Assembly: GCF_013377015.1 (NCBI RefSeq)
Contig: NZ_JACABA010000001.1
Span: forward strand, 1,568,756-1,632,755
From: Rhodopseudomonas sp.
GTDB taxonomy: Bacteria; Pseudomonadota; Alphaproteobacteria; Rhizobiales; Xanthobacteraceae
DNA length: 64,000 nucleotides
Direction: 5' to 3'
Below, piece after piece: positions 1-7,772 of this stretch (position 1 is its first letter; the number at the start of each line of letters is the position of its first letter). Under the pieces are notes generated by a model. The model had not been told where the DNA came from. It ran no database searches and saw only the letters and a program-made list of their open reading frames with translations. The translations under genes and the position numbers were made by a program.

Positions 1-845
1 TTGGTCGACACCGTGGTGCCCTCGATCAGCGGCAAGAGGTCGCGCTGCACGCCTTCGCGCGACACGTCGCCGCCGTTGCGGCCGTCGCGCACGCAGATCT
101 TGTCGATCTCGTCGAGAAACACGATGCCGCTGTTCTCGACCACGTGGATCGCTTCCTGCACCAGCTTGTCGCTGTCGAGCAGCTTGTCGGACTCCTCGTT
201 GACCAGCAGCTCGTGGGAATCCGCCACGCTGAGCCGGCGGGTCTTGGTGCGACCGCCCATCTTGCCGAAAATGTCGCCGATCGAGATCGCGCCGATCTGC
301 CCGCCTGGCATGCCGGGAATTTCGAACATTGGCGACCCGCCGGACTGAGTCTCGATCTCGATTTCCTTGTCGTTGAGCTCGCCGGCGCGCAGCTTCTTGC
401 GGAACGAATCCCGCGTCGCCGGGCTGGAGCCCGGTCCCACCAGCGCGTCGAGTACGCGATCCTCGGCGGCGATCTGGGCGCGGGCCTGGACGTCCTTGCG
501 CTTGCGTTCGCGCACCTGCGCGATCGCGACCTCGACCAGGTCGCGGATGATCTGCTCGACGTCGCGGCCGACATAGCCGACCTCGGTGAATTTGGTCGCC
601 TCGACCTTGATGAACGGTGCGTTGGCGAGCTTCGCCAGCCGCCGCGCGATCTCGGTCTTGCCGACGCCGGTGGGGCCGATCATCAGGATGTTCTTCGGCA
701 GCACTTCCTCGCGCAGCGATCCGGTCAGTTGCAGCCGCCGCCAACGGTTGCGCAGCGCGATCGACACCGCGCGCTTGGCGTCATGCTGGCCGACGATGAA
801 GCGGTCGAGTTCGGAAACGATTTCACGGGGGGAGAAGTCGGTCAT
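1..845 (-). CDS. hslU: HslU, ATPase subunit of the HslVU protease (partial, C-terminus outside window)
   Basis: This is the AAA+ unfoldase that feeds proteins to HslV in the cytoplasm. About 281 N-terminal residues are present; the family is about 435 long and the rest lies left of the window. It starts [13 protein letters not shown], followed by the HslU signature around the Walker A motif [13 protein letters not shown]. The long, charged I-domain follows, then the Walker B segment [10 protein letters not shown]. It lies downstream of hslV on the same strand, about 117 bp apart, with a palindromic repeat in the gap, so the two are probably co-transcribed. Identity is clear from motifs and from the neighbouring hslV. 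Confidence 0.96.
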   Translation of the reverse strand, partial: MTDFSPREIVSELDRFIVGQHDAKRAVSIALRNRWRRLQLTGSLREEVLPKNILMIGPTGVGKTEIARRLAKLANAPFIKVEATKFTEVGYVGRDVEQIIRDLVEVAIAQVRERKRKDVQARAQIAAEDRVLDALVGPGSSPATRDSFRKKLRAGELNDKEIEIETQSGGSPMFEIPGMPGGQIGAISIGDIFGKMGGRTKTRRLSVADSHELLVNEESDKLLDSDKLVQEAIHVVENSGIVFLDEIDKICVRDGRNGGDVSREGVQRDLLPLIEGTTVST

Positions 846-871
846 TTATGATTCTTTGCACTACGGTTAAG

Positions 872-954
872 TTCATCGTCGCGAGGAGCAGTTGCGACGA
901 AGCAATCAAGGCTGTGCCTGCCGCCTCTGGATTGCTTCACTTCGTCGCAATGAC
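872..954. repeat. Intergenic palindromic repeat between hslV and hslU
   Basis: An imperfect inverted repeat fills most of the hslV-hslU gap. The left arm reads TCGTCGCGAGGAGCAGTTGC then GACGAAGCAATC. The right arm reads GGATTGCTTCACTTCGTCGC then AATGAC. It looks like a decayed copy of the GTCATTGCGAGGAG-type dispersed palindrome common in Rhodopseudomonas and Bradyrhizobium genomes; that family assignment is from memory. In RNA it could form a hairpin inside the hslVU transcript. Confidence 0.7.
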
Positions 955-962
955 ACCTACTA

Positions 963-1526
963 CTAAAGCGTTTCCAGCGTCACATTGCGGTTGGTGTAGA
1001 CGCAGATGTCGGCGGCGATATCCAGCGCGCGGCGCACGATCGTCTCGGCATCCTTGTCGGAATCGCCCAGCGCCCGGGCCGCCGCCAGCGCGTAATTGCC
1101 GCCCGAGCCGATCGCCATGATACCGGCCTCCGGCTCCAGCACGTCGCCGGTCCCGGTCAGCACCAGCGAGACGTCCTTGTCGGCAACGATCATCATCGCC
1201 TCCAGCCGCCGCAAATAGCGGTCGGTTCGCCAGTCCTTGGCCAACTCGACCGCGGCACGGGTCAATTGTCCTGGATATTGCTCGAGCTTGGCCTCGAGCC
1301 GCTCGAACAGGGTGAAGGCGTCGGCGGTAGCGCCGGCGAAGCCGCCGATCACGTCGCCCTTGCCGAGCTTGCGGACCTTCTTGGCGTTGGATTTGATCAC
1401 GGTCTGGCCGATCGAGACCTGGCCGTCGCCGCCGATCACCACCTTGCCGCCCTTGCGCACCGTCAGAATGGTGGTGCCGTGCCAGACTTGGGGCGATCCT
1501 TCGCCCGAACCGGAGTGCATGTTCAT
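963..1526 (-). CDS. hslV: HslV, peptidase subunit of the HslVU protease
   Basis: Proteasome-like threonine peptidase that forms the dodecameric core of HslVU. The 187-residue product begins with a 17-residue leader, after which [13 protein letters not shown] gives the TT at residues 18-19 that becomes the mature N-terminal nucleophile. GDGQVS and the C-terminal NRNVTLETL also fit the family. The ATG at 1526 is favoured because an AGAGGAA ribosome site lies just upstream. It is first in the hslV-hslU pair and diverges from hisB. A promoter with a heat-shock-like -10 may lie at 1549-1577. Confidence 0.97.
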   Translation of the reverse strand: MNMHSGSGEGSPQVWHGTTILTVRKGGKVVIGGDGQVSIGQTVIKSNAKKVRKLGKGDVIGGFAGATADAFTLFERLEAKLEQYPGQLTRAAVELAKDWRTDRYLRRLEAMMIVADKDVSLVLTGTGDVLEPEAGIMAIGSGGNYALAAARALGDSDKDAETIVRRALDIAADICVYTNRNVTLETL

Positions 1527-1548
1527 GGAATTCCTCTCAAGATCGCTG

Positions 1549-1577
1549 ATCTAGGCATTGCCCCGTGCGGTTGCAAA
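1549..1577 (-). promoter_or_regulatory. Possible heat-shock-type promoter of hslV
   Basis: Reading the minus strand, TTTG (1577-1574) is followed after 18 bases by CCTAGAT (1555-1549). The alphaproteobacterial RpoH consensus is roughly CTTG-N17/18-CYTATNT, so this is only a partial match. The position, about 25-50 bp upstream of the hslV start, is right, and hslVU is an RpoH target in related bacteria. It is a weak prediction. Confidence 0.3.
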
Positions 1578-1705
1578 TCCGGCCGGTGCGGCGGATTTGG
1601 TCACCATAGGCCGAAGATCGGGTCCGGAGAGCCGTGGCCGCTGTAGCGAAGCCGTCATCCGCCTGTTAAAAGGGCGCGTTTTCAGCATCCCGGAGAGCCC
1701 GCTTC

Positions 1706-2299
1706 ATGCGCACGGCGACGATCAAGCGCAAGACCAAGGAGACCGACATCGAGGTTGCGATCAACCTCGATGGTACCGGCGTGTCCAAAGTGTCGACCGG
1801 GATCGGCTTCTTCGACCATATGCTCGATCTGCTCGCCCGCCACTCCCGCATCGACATCACGGTCAAGGCCGACGGCGACCTGCATGTCGATCATCACCAC
1901 ACCACCGAGGACGTCGGGATCGCGCTCGGCCAGGCGGTGAAGCAGGCGCTCGGCGACATGAAGGGCATTACCCGCTACGCCAGCATTCTGATGCCGATGG
2001 ACGAGACGCTGACCCGCGTCGTGATCGACATTTCCGGGCGGCCGGTGCTGGTGTTCAAGACCGAATTCCCGCGCGACAAGATTGGCGAATTCGACACCGA
2101 ACTGGTGCGCGAATGGTTCAACGCCTTCGCCGGCAACGCGGGCGTGACTTTGCACGTCGAAACCCTATATGGCGAGAATAGCCACCATATCGCCGAATCC
2201 TGCTTCAAGGGGCTGGCGCGGGCGCTGCGCGCTGCGGTCGCGATCGATCCCAGCGCCGCAGGCGAAGTGCCCTCCACCAAGGGTCAGCTCGGCGGCTGA
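1706..2299 (+). CDS. hisB: Imidazoleglycerol-phosphate dehydratase
   Basis: Histidine biosynthesis step 6, converting imidazole-glycerol phosphate to imidazole-acetol phosphate. The 197 residues form the monofunctional IGPD, without the phosphatase domain of E. coli HisB. The metal-binding histidine motifs [14 protein letters not shown] and [16 protein letters not shown] are both intact. The start has GGAGAG upstream. It heads the operon hisB-DUF2628-hisH-hisA-hisF-hisE and diverges from hslV. Confidence 0.97.
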   Translation: MRTATIKRKTKETDIEVAINLDGTGVSKVSTGIGFFDHMLDLLARHSRIDITVKADGDLHVDHHHTTEDVGIALGQAVKQALGDMKGITRYASILMPMDETLTRVVIDISGRPVLVFKTEFPRDKIGEFDTELVREWFNAFAGNAGVTLHVETLYGENSHHIAESCFKGLARALRAAVAIDPSAAGEVPSTKGQLGG

Positions 2300-2327
2300 T
2301 CGGCTTCATCCCGCGGCGGAGAGACCC

Positions 2328-2846
2328 ATGCCGGTTTACACAGTTCACGCGCCTCCGACGGTCGACCAGGAGCCCGACAATACGAGCGATCGGTTCGTGT
2401 TCGTGCGCGATGGCTTCCACGGCTGGGCGTTCCTGCTCGGGCCGGTGTGGTTGCTGTATCGGCGGTTGTGGCTGGCGCTACTGGGCTATATCGCGCTGAA
2501 CGTCACCTTGACCCTGGGGCTCAGCGCGGCTCATGCCGACGCCGGGGCGCGGCTCGGCGTGATGTTTCTGCTGGCGCTGCTGCTCGGTTTCGAGGCCGCC
2601 ACCCTGTGGCGCTGGACGCTGTCGCGCCGCGAATGGCGCCAGCTCGACATTGTGGTCGCCGCCGACGAAGAAGCCGCCGAGCGGCGGTTCTTCGATCGCT
2701 GGACCAGCGCCCAGCCAGGCGCCGTTGGCTACCAATTCCCCGTCGATCGCGGCGAACCGCCGCCGGTGCGGCGCATCCCACTGCCGGCGTCCTCGATCTA
2801 CAACGATATCGTTGGATCGTTTCCACGGCCGGGGTCGTCGCGGTGA
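2328..2846 (+). CDS. DUF2628-type membrane protein inside the his operon
   Basis: A 172-residue protein of unknown function. It starts [10 protein letters not shown], and the segment [20 protein letters not shown] followed by [17 protein letters not shown] matches the DUF2628 pattern. Two or three hydrophobic segments lie around residues 35-95 (a last one at [19 protein letters not shown]), so it is probably in the inner membrane. The tail is charged and proline-rich. It sits 28 bp after hisB, and its stop overlaps the hisH GTG start (GTGA), so translation of the two is coupled. I know no role for it in histidine synthesis. Confidence 0.85.
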   Translation: MPVYTVHAPPTVDQEPDNTSDRFVFVRDGFHGWAFLLGPVWLLYRRLWLALLGYIALNVTLTLGLSAAHADAGARLGVMFLLALLLGFEAATLWRWTLSRREWRQLDIVVAADEEAAERRFFDRWTSAQPGAVGYQFPVDRGEPPPVRRIPLPASSIYNDIVGSFPRPGSSR

Positions 2847-3493
2847 CCGTCGCCATTATCGATTACGGCTCCGGCAATCTGCACTCCGCCGCCAAGGCCT
2901 TCGAGCGCGCCGCGCGCGGCATGAATGTGCCGGAAAAGATCGTGGTGACCCGCGATCCTGAGGTGGTGTTTCGTGCCGACCGCGTGGTGCTGCCCGGCGT
3001 CGGCGCCTTCGCCGATTGCCGCAAGGGCCTCGATGCGCTCGACGGCATGGTCGAGGCAATGACCGAAACCGTGCGCGACAAGGCACGGCCGTTCTTCGGC
3101 ATCTGCGTCGGCATGCAGCTGATGGCGACGCGAGGCAAGGAGCACGTCGTCACCGACGGGCTCGACTGGATCGGCGGCGACGTCGTCAAGATCACGCCAA
3201 ACGAAGAGAACCTGAAGATCCCGCATATGGGCTGGAACACGCTCGACATGGTGCGCGAGCATCCGGTGCTGGAGCGGCTGCCGCTCGGCCCGAAGGGCCT
3301 GCACGCCTATTTCGTCCACTCGTTTCATCTCGCGGCGACCAGCGAGGCCGACGTGCTGGCGCGCGCTGATTACGGCGGGCCGGTCACCGCGATGGTTGGT
3401 AAGGACACCGCGATCGGTACCCAGTTTCATCCCGAGAAGAGTCAGCGCTTCGGCCTGGCACTGATCTCAAATTTTCTAAAGTGGAAGCCGTGA
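2843..3493 (+). CDS. hisH: Imidazole glycerol phosphate synthase, glutaminase subunit
   Basis: Class I glutamine amidotransferase that supplies ammonia to HisF. The 216-residue product starts at a GTG overlapping the previous stop ([15 protein letters not shown]). The nucleophile elbow [10 protein letters not shown] carries the catalytic Cys, and [10 protein letters not shown] supplies the His and Glu of the triad. Its stop codon overlaps the hisA start in the same GTGA fashion. Length and motifs are normal. Confidence 0.97.
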   Translation: MTVAIIDYGSGNLHSAAKAFERAARGMNVPEKIVVTRDPEVVFRADRVVLPGVGAFADCRKGLDALDGMVEAMTETVRDKARPFFGICVGMQLMATRGKEHVVTDGLDWIGGDVVKITPNEENLKIPHMGWNTLDMVREHPVLERLPLGPKGLHAYFVHSFHLAATSEADVLARADYGGPVTAMVGKDTAIGTQFHPEKSQRFGLALISNFLKWKP

Positions 3494-4227
3494 TACTTTT
3501 TCCCGCGATCGATCTGAAGAACGGCCAATGCGTCCGCCTCGAGCAGGGCGACATGGCCCGCGCCACCGTGTTCAATCTAGATCCGGCGGCGCAGGCGCGA
3601 GATTTCGCGGCGCAGGGATTCGAATATCTGCATGTGGTCGATCTTGACGGCGCCTTCGCCGGCAAGCCGATGAACGCGCAGGCGGTGGAATCGATGCTGC
3701 AAGCCGTCACCATGCCGGTGCAGCTCGGCGGCGGCATCCGCGACCTGAAAACCATCGAAGCATGGCTCGGCAAGGGCATCGCCCGGGTCATCATCGGCAC
3801 CGCGGCGGTGCGCGATCCGGCGCTGGTGAGGGAAGCTGCGAAGAAATTTCCCGGTCGCGTGGCGGTCGGTCTCGACGCCCGCGACGGCAAGGTCGCCGTC
3901 GAAGGCTGGGCCGAGAGCTCGCAGGTCACGGTGCTGGAGATCGCGCAACGCTTCGAGGACGCCGGCGTCGCCGCGATCATCTTCACCGACATCGCCCGCG
4001 ACGGCCTGCTCAAGGGCCTCAATCTCGACGCCACGATTGCGCTCGCCGAGGCGATCTCGATCCCGGTGATCGCCTCCGGCGGCTTCGCCTCGATCGACGA
4101 CGTCAAGGCCCTGATCGCGCCCAGCGCGAAAAAGCTCGCCGGTGCGATCGTCGGGCGTGCGCTTTACGATGGCCGCCTCGATCCGGCGCAGGCGCTCGCG
4201 CTGATCAGCGGCGCCCGGGCCGCATAG
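3490..4227 (+). CDS. hisA: ProFAR isomerase (phosphoribosylformimino-5-aminoimidazole carboxamide ribotide isomerase)
   Basis: A (beta/alpha)8-barrel enzyme for histidine step 4. I take the GTG at 3490, giving [20 protein letters not shown], because it overlaps the hisH stop as in the previous junction; an in-frame GTG at 3481 would add three residues. The phosphate-binding motifs QLGGGIRD and [10 protein letters not shown], and the catalytic Asp in AIDLKNG, are present. At about 245 residues it has the usual length. hisF follows after 8 bp. Confidence 0.96.
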   Translation: MILFPAIDLKNGQCVRLEQGDMARATVFNLDPAAQARDFAAQGFEYLHVVDLDGAFAGKPMNAQAVESMLQAVTMPVQLGGGIRDLKTIEAWLGKGIARVIIGTAAVRDPALVREAAKKFPGRVAVGLDARDGKVAVEGWAESSQVTVLEIAQRFEDAGVAAIIFTDIARDGLLKGLNLDATIALAEAISIPVIASGGFASIDDVKALIAPSAKKLAGAIVGRALYDGRLDPAQALALISGARAA

Positions 4228-4235
4228 GAAGCATC

Positions 4236-5012
4236 ATGTTCAAGGTCCGCGTCATTCCCTGTCTCGACGTCAAGGACGGCCGTGTCGTCAAGGGCATCAA
4301 TTTCGTCGATCTGCGTGACGCCGGCGATCCGGTCGAGGCCGCGATCGCCTATGACGCCGCCGGCGCCGATGAGCTGTGTTTTCTCGATATCACCGCAACC
4401 CATGAGAACCGCGGCATCATGCTCGACGTGGTGCGGCGCACCGCGGAGGCCTGCTTCATGCCGCTGACCGTCGGCGGCGGTGTGCGCACGGTGGACGATA
4501 TCAAGGTGCTGCTGCGCTCCGGCGCCGACAAGGTCTCGATCAATTCGGCCGCGGTCAGCCGCCGCGAATTCGTCAAGGAAGCGGCGGAGAAATTCGGCGA
4601 CCAGTGCATCGTGGTGGCGATCGATGCCAAGCGGGTCAAACGCGGCGGCGGCGGCGAGCGCTGGGAGATCTTCACCCATGGCGGACGCAACTCCACCGGC
4701 ATCGACGCGATCGAATACGCCCAGGAAGTGGTGTCGCTCGGCGCCGGCGAGATTCTGCTGACCTCGATGGATCGCGATGGAACCCGGATCGGTTTCGACA
4801 TTCCGCTGACCCAGGCGGTGGCCGACAGCGTCCCTGTCCCGGTGATCGCGTCCGGCGGCGTCGGCAATCTCGATCATCTGGTCGACGGCATCCGGCAGGG
4901 CCATGCCACCGCGGTGCTGGCGGCGTCGATCTTCCATTTCGGCGAGTTCACCATTCGTCAGGCCAAGGACCATATGGTCCGCGCCGGGCTGCCGATGCGG
5001 CTCGATCCCTAG
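4236..5012 (+). CDS. hisF: Imidazole glycerol phosphate synthase, cyclase subunit
   Basis: The synthase subunit that closes the imidazole ring with ammonia from HisH, releasing IGP and AICAR. The 258 residues start [20 protein letters not shown], with the catalytic Asp in CLDVKDGR and the second catalytic Asp in TSMDRDGT. The phosphate sites are [10 protein letters not shown] and VIASGGVGN. It is a close paralogue of HisA, as usual. hisE starts 53 bp downstream. Confidence 0.97.
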   Translation: MFKVRVIPCLDVKDGRVVKGINFVDLRDAGDPVEAAIAYDAAGADELCFLDITATHENRGIMLDVVRRTAEACFMPLTVGGGVRTVDDIKVLLRSGADKVSINSAAVSRREFVKEAAEKFGDQCIVVAIDAKRVKRGGGGERWEIFTHGGRNSTGIDAIEYAQEVVSLGAGEILLTSMDRDGTRIGFDIPLTQAVADSVPVPVIASGGVGNLDHLVDGIRQGHATAVLAASIFHFGEFTIRQAKDHMVRAGLPMRLDP

Positions 5013-5065
5013 ATTAACGCCGGTCGGAGCGATACGCTCGGGGCGGCAGAACTGGCAGAGTAGTA

Positions 5066-5389
5066 ATGGCTCGCTTCACGATCCACGACCTGGCCGCCAC
5101 CATCGACGCCCGCGCCGCGGCGGGCGGCGAGGCGTCCTACACCCGGAAACTGCTCGACAAGGGCGCGGAACATTGCGCCAAGAAATTCGGCGAGGAGGCG
5201 GTCGAGACCGTGATCGCCGCGGTCGAGAACGATCGCGATCATCTGATCGCCGAAGCCGCCGACGTGCTGTTCCATCTGCTAGTATTGCTGAAGTCGCGCG
5301 ACGTGAAACTGGAAGACGTCGAGGCCGCGCTGGCGCTGCGCACCACGATGTCGGGGTTGGACGAGAAGGCGGCGCGCAAACGCGACTGA
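5066..5389 (+). CDS. hisE: Phosphoribosyl-ATP pyrophosphatase
   Basis: Histidine step 2, hydrolysing PR-ATP to PR-AMP. The 107 residues form an all-alpha MazG-like fold. The metal-binding helices contain KKFGEEAVETVIAA and EAADVLFHLLVLLKSRDV. It is the stand-alone form; hisI is not in the window. It ends the his part of the operon, with coaA 65 bp further on. Confidence 0.95.
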   Translation: MARFTIHDLAATIDARAAAGGEASYTRKLLDKGAEHCAKKFGEEAVETVIAAVENDRDHLIAEAADVLFHLLVLLKSRDVKLEDVEAALALRTTMSGLDEKAARKRD

Positions 5390-5454
5390 GATGTCGGCCG
5401 CTGTATTCGGCCGCACGAGAATGCTCGATAAGAACATAAAGCGAGGGCAGCTTG

Positions 5455-6408
5455 ATGGATGCGCGGTCAGACCTGCAGTACAATCCATACCGGATATTCT
5501 TGCGGTCGCAGTGGGCGAAGCTGCGTGACGATACGCCGATGACGCTGGACGTCGAGGAGATCGCGGCGCTGCGGTCGATGTACGACCGGCTCGATCTCAA
5601 GGAGGTCGAGGAGATCTATCTGCCGCTGTCGCGGCTGCTGTCGATTCATGTGGCGGCGATGCAGCAGCTGTATTTCGCGCAGCGGCGCTTTCTCGGCATT
5701 GTCGAGCGCAAGGTGCCGTTCATCATCGGCGTCGCCGGCTCGGTGGCGGTCGGGAAATCCACCACTGCGCGCGTGCTGCAGGCGCTGTTGGCGCGCTGGT
5801 CGCCACGGCCCAAGGTCGATCTGGTCACCACCGACGGCTTCCTGCATCCCAACGCCGTGCTGGAACGCGAAGGCCTGATGCAGAAGAAGGGTTTTCCGGA
5901 AAGCTACGACCTGCCGGCGCTGCTCGCCTTCCTCAGCGACATCAAGGCGGGGCGACGCCGCGTCCGTGCGCCGCTGTATTCGCATTTGACATATGACATC
6001 ATCCCCAAGCAGTGGACCACGGTCGATCGGCCGGACATCCTGATCGTCGAGGGCGTCAACGTGTTGCAGACCGGAAGGCTGCCGCGCGACGGCAAGGCGG
6101 TGCCGGTGGTGTCCGACTTTTTCGATTTTTCGGTTTATATCGACGCCGACGAGCCGGTGTTGCGCGAGTGGTACGTGCAGCGCTTTCTGGCGCTGCGCGA
6201 CACCGCGTTCCACGATCCGCGGTCGTACTTCCATCGCTACGCGCCATTGTCCGACGAGGAAGCGACCGCGACCGCGATTGCGATCTGGGAGCGCACCAAT
6301 CTGGCCAATCTCGAGGACAACATCCTGCCGACCCGGCCGCGGGCGACGTTGATCCTGAAAAAGGGCGCCGATCACGTCGTCGAGACGGTGGCGTTGCGGC
6401 GGCTGTAG
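5455..6408 (+). CDS. coaA: Type I pantothenate kinase
   Basis: First step of coenzyme A synthesis, phosphorylating pantothenate. The 317 residues contain the P-loop [18 protein letters not shown] and the substrate segment [26 protein letters not shown] and [14 protein letters not shown] are also typical of prokaryotic CoaA. I prefer the ATG at 5455 to the adjacent TTG at 5452. It probably reads through from the his operon, an arrangement common in Rhizobiales. Confidence 0.96.
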   Translation: MDARSDLQYNPYRIFLRSQWAKLRDDTPMTLDVEEIAALRSMYDRLDLKEVEEIYLPLSRLLSIHVAAMQQLYFAQRRFLGIVERKVPFIIGVAGSVAVGKSTTARVLQALLARWSPRPKVDLVTTDGFLHPNAVLEREGLMQKKGFPESYDLPALLAFLSDIKAGRRRVRAPLYSHLTYDIIPKQWTTVDRPDILIVEGVNVLQTGRLPRDGKAVPVVSDFFDFSVYIDADEPVLREWYVQRFLALRDTAFHDPRSYFHRYAPLSDEEATATAIAIWERTNLANLEDNILPTRPRATLILKKGADHVVETVALRRL

Positions 6409-6470
6409 TTCGCGGGTGCCACGACGCTAATACTTGGGACGGGGAGTGCAGGCGCCGTTCCAATTTTCAA

Positions 6471-6570
6471 CCGTCATCCCCGCGAAAGCGGGGAGCCAGT
6501 ACGCGGCAGCTTTGCCGTTCAACTCAAACGCTCTCGAAGACTGGGCCACCCGCTTTCGCGGGTGGTGACA
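6471..6570. repeat. Intergenic palindrome, GTCATCCCCGCGAAAGCGGGG type
   Basis: The left part reads GTCATCCCCGCGAAAGCGGG and the right part GCCACCCGCTTTCGCGGGTG followed by GTGAC. The arms can pair into a long stem, and the left arm also contains a short internal hairpin (CCCCGC..GCGGGG). It lies between the convergent genes coaA and the acyltransferase, where it may act as a two-way terminator. The unit resembles a dispersed repeat known to me from alphaproteobacterial genomes. Confidence 0.7.
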
Positions 6571-6600
6571 GAAAGGTTTGGATGGACCCGCGGTCCTAAC

Positions 6601-7563
6601 TTACGCCGCGTGGCGGGTGGCGTCGGCGCCGAAGTGCTCGATGTAGCGGGTCTTGATCGCCGCCACCGGCATCACGATCAGCACGTCGGTGGTGCCGAAC
6701 TGATAGTCGATCACCGCGCCGTCGCCGATGAAGGCACCGAGCCGCAGGTAGCCCTTGATCAGCGGCGGCAGCTGATGCAGCGCCACCTTTGGATTGATGG
6801 CTTCCTTCGCCATCCGGTTCATCTCGACGCGACGCGCGGGATTGGCGCTTGCCTGCCACTCCTGCGGAGCGGACGCGTAGTGGTGGAGGAACGACAGCGG
6901 TAACGCCAGCCGGTCCGGATCGGTGCCGTCGAAGCTGGCGCAACCGATCATCACATCGACCCCGTGCTGGCGCACGTAAGTCCAGATCCCGTGCCACAAT
7001 AGTTCGACCGTGCGTTTGTTGCGATAGGGCGGCAGCACGCAGGAGCGTCCGAGCTCGAGAAAGCTGAGCTCGGGATGACGACTGATCATGCCGGAAATAT
7101 CGAACTCATTCTCGGTGTAGAAACCGCCGGCATTGTCGGCGACCTCCTGCCGCAGCAGGCGATAGGTGCCGACCACCGGCTGCTTGCCGCTGAGCGACGG
7201 CTTGGCGGCGTGATCGATCACCAGCAGATGATCGCAGATCGCGTCGTAGCCATCCTTGTCGCGGCGCGCCAGCATGGTGGCGGCGTCGGCGATCGCAGTG
7301 CCGTCCTTGTAGAACACCCGATAGCGCAACTTCTGCGCCCGCTTCACGTCGTTTTTCTTCTGCGCCAGCCGGACTTCGAGCGAGCCGATCTTGCCGAGCG
7401 TCGCCGGCCGCAACGGAAACCGTGCGACCCGCTTGCCGCGGACCATCAGTTTCGGCGCCGGCTTGAACCAGGTGATCGCGCTCTGGGCGACCGCGCCGGC
7501 ATTCTCGGGCCGCAGCAATTTCATGAATCGTTGAGTCGAGCGGGCCAGATCTTCGGGCTGCAT
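6601..7563 (-). CDS. olsB: OlsB-like acyltransferase (ornithine lipid synthesis, GNAT fold)
   Basis: Probable L-ornithine N-alpha-acyltransferase, which adds a 3-hydroxyacyl chain from acyl carrier protein to ornithine to make lyso-ornithine lipid. The 320-residue product has the family features QKLRYRVFYKDG, DAICDHLLVIDH, VGTYRLLRQEVA and FLELGRSCVLPPYRNKRTVE, the last holding the acyl-CoA/ACP-binding-like loop. The start is uncertain: ATG at 7563 gives MQPEDLARS, and an ATG at 7623 would add 20 residues. olsA is not in the window. The hemolysin-like GNAT family is sure, the substrate is inferred. Confidence 0.75.
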   Translation of the reverse strand: MQPEDLARSTQRFMKLLRPENAGAVAQSAITWFKPAPKLMVRGKRVARFPLRPATLGKIGSLEVRLAQKKNDVKRAQKLRYRVFYKDGTAIADAATMLARRDKDGYDAICDHLLVIDHAAKPSLSGKQPVVGTYRLLRQEVADNAGGFYTENEFDISGMISRHPELSFLELGRSCVLPPYRNKRTVELLWHGIWTYVRQHGVDVMIGCASFDGTDPDRLALPLSFLHHYASAPQEWQASANPARRVEMNRMAKEAINPKVALHQLPPLIKGYLRLGAFIGDGAVIDYQFGTTDVLIVMPVAAIKTRYIEHFGADATRHAA

Positions 7564-7641
7564 GGTGATCCTCGCAACCGCATGCCTCCGAATCGGAGCG
7601 ATGCGGTGTTTGAGCATCAACAATCACGAGCGTTCGACAGT

Positions 7642-7654
7642 GATGTGACACATC
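7642..7654. promoter_or_regulatory. Short perfect palindrome upstream of olsB
   Basis: GATGTG-A-CACATC is a perfect 6-bp inverted repeat with one central base, 79 bp upstream of the preferred olsB start. It could be an operator, but the size allows chance occurrence, and I do not recognise the regulator. Confidence 0.25.
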
Positions 7655-7772
7655 GATTGCCGGGACGTGACAGGCGTGCGTAGTTTGCCGTCGCGGGTAT
7701 TCAGGTCAGGCAAAGCGGGTCGCTGGTCGAGATACGCGATGAAGTCGCGCGTTCGGCCCCGGACGTTCCTGA

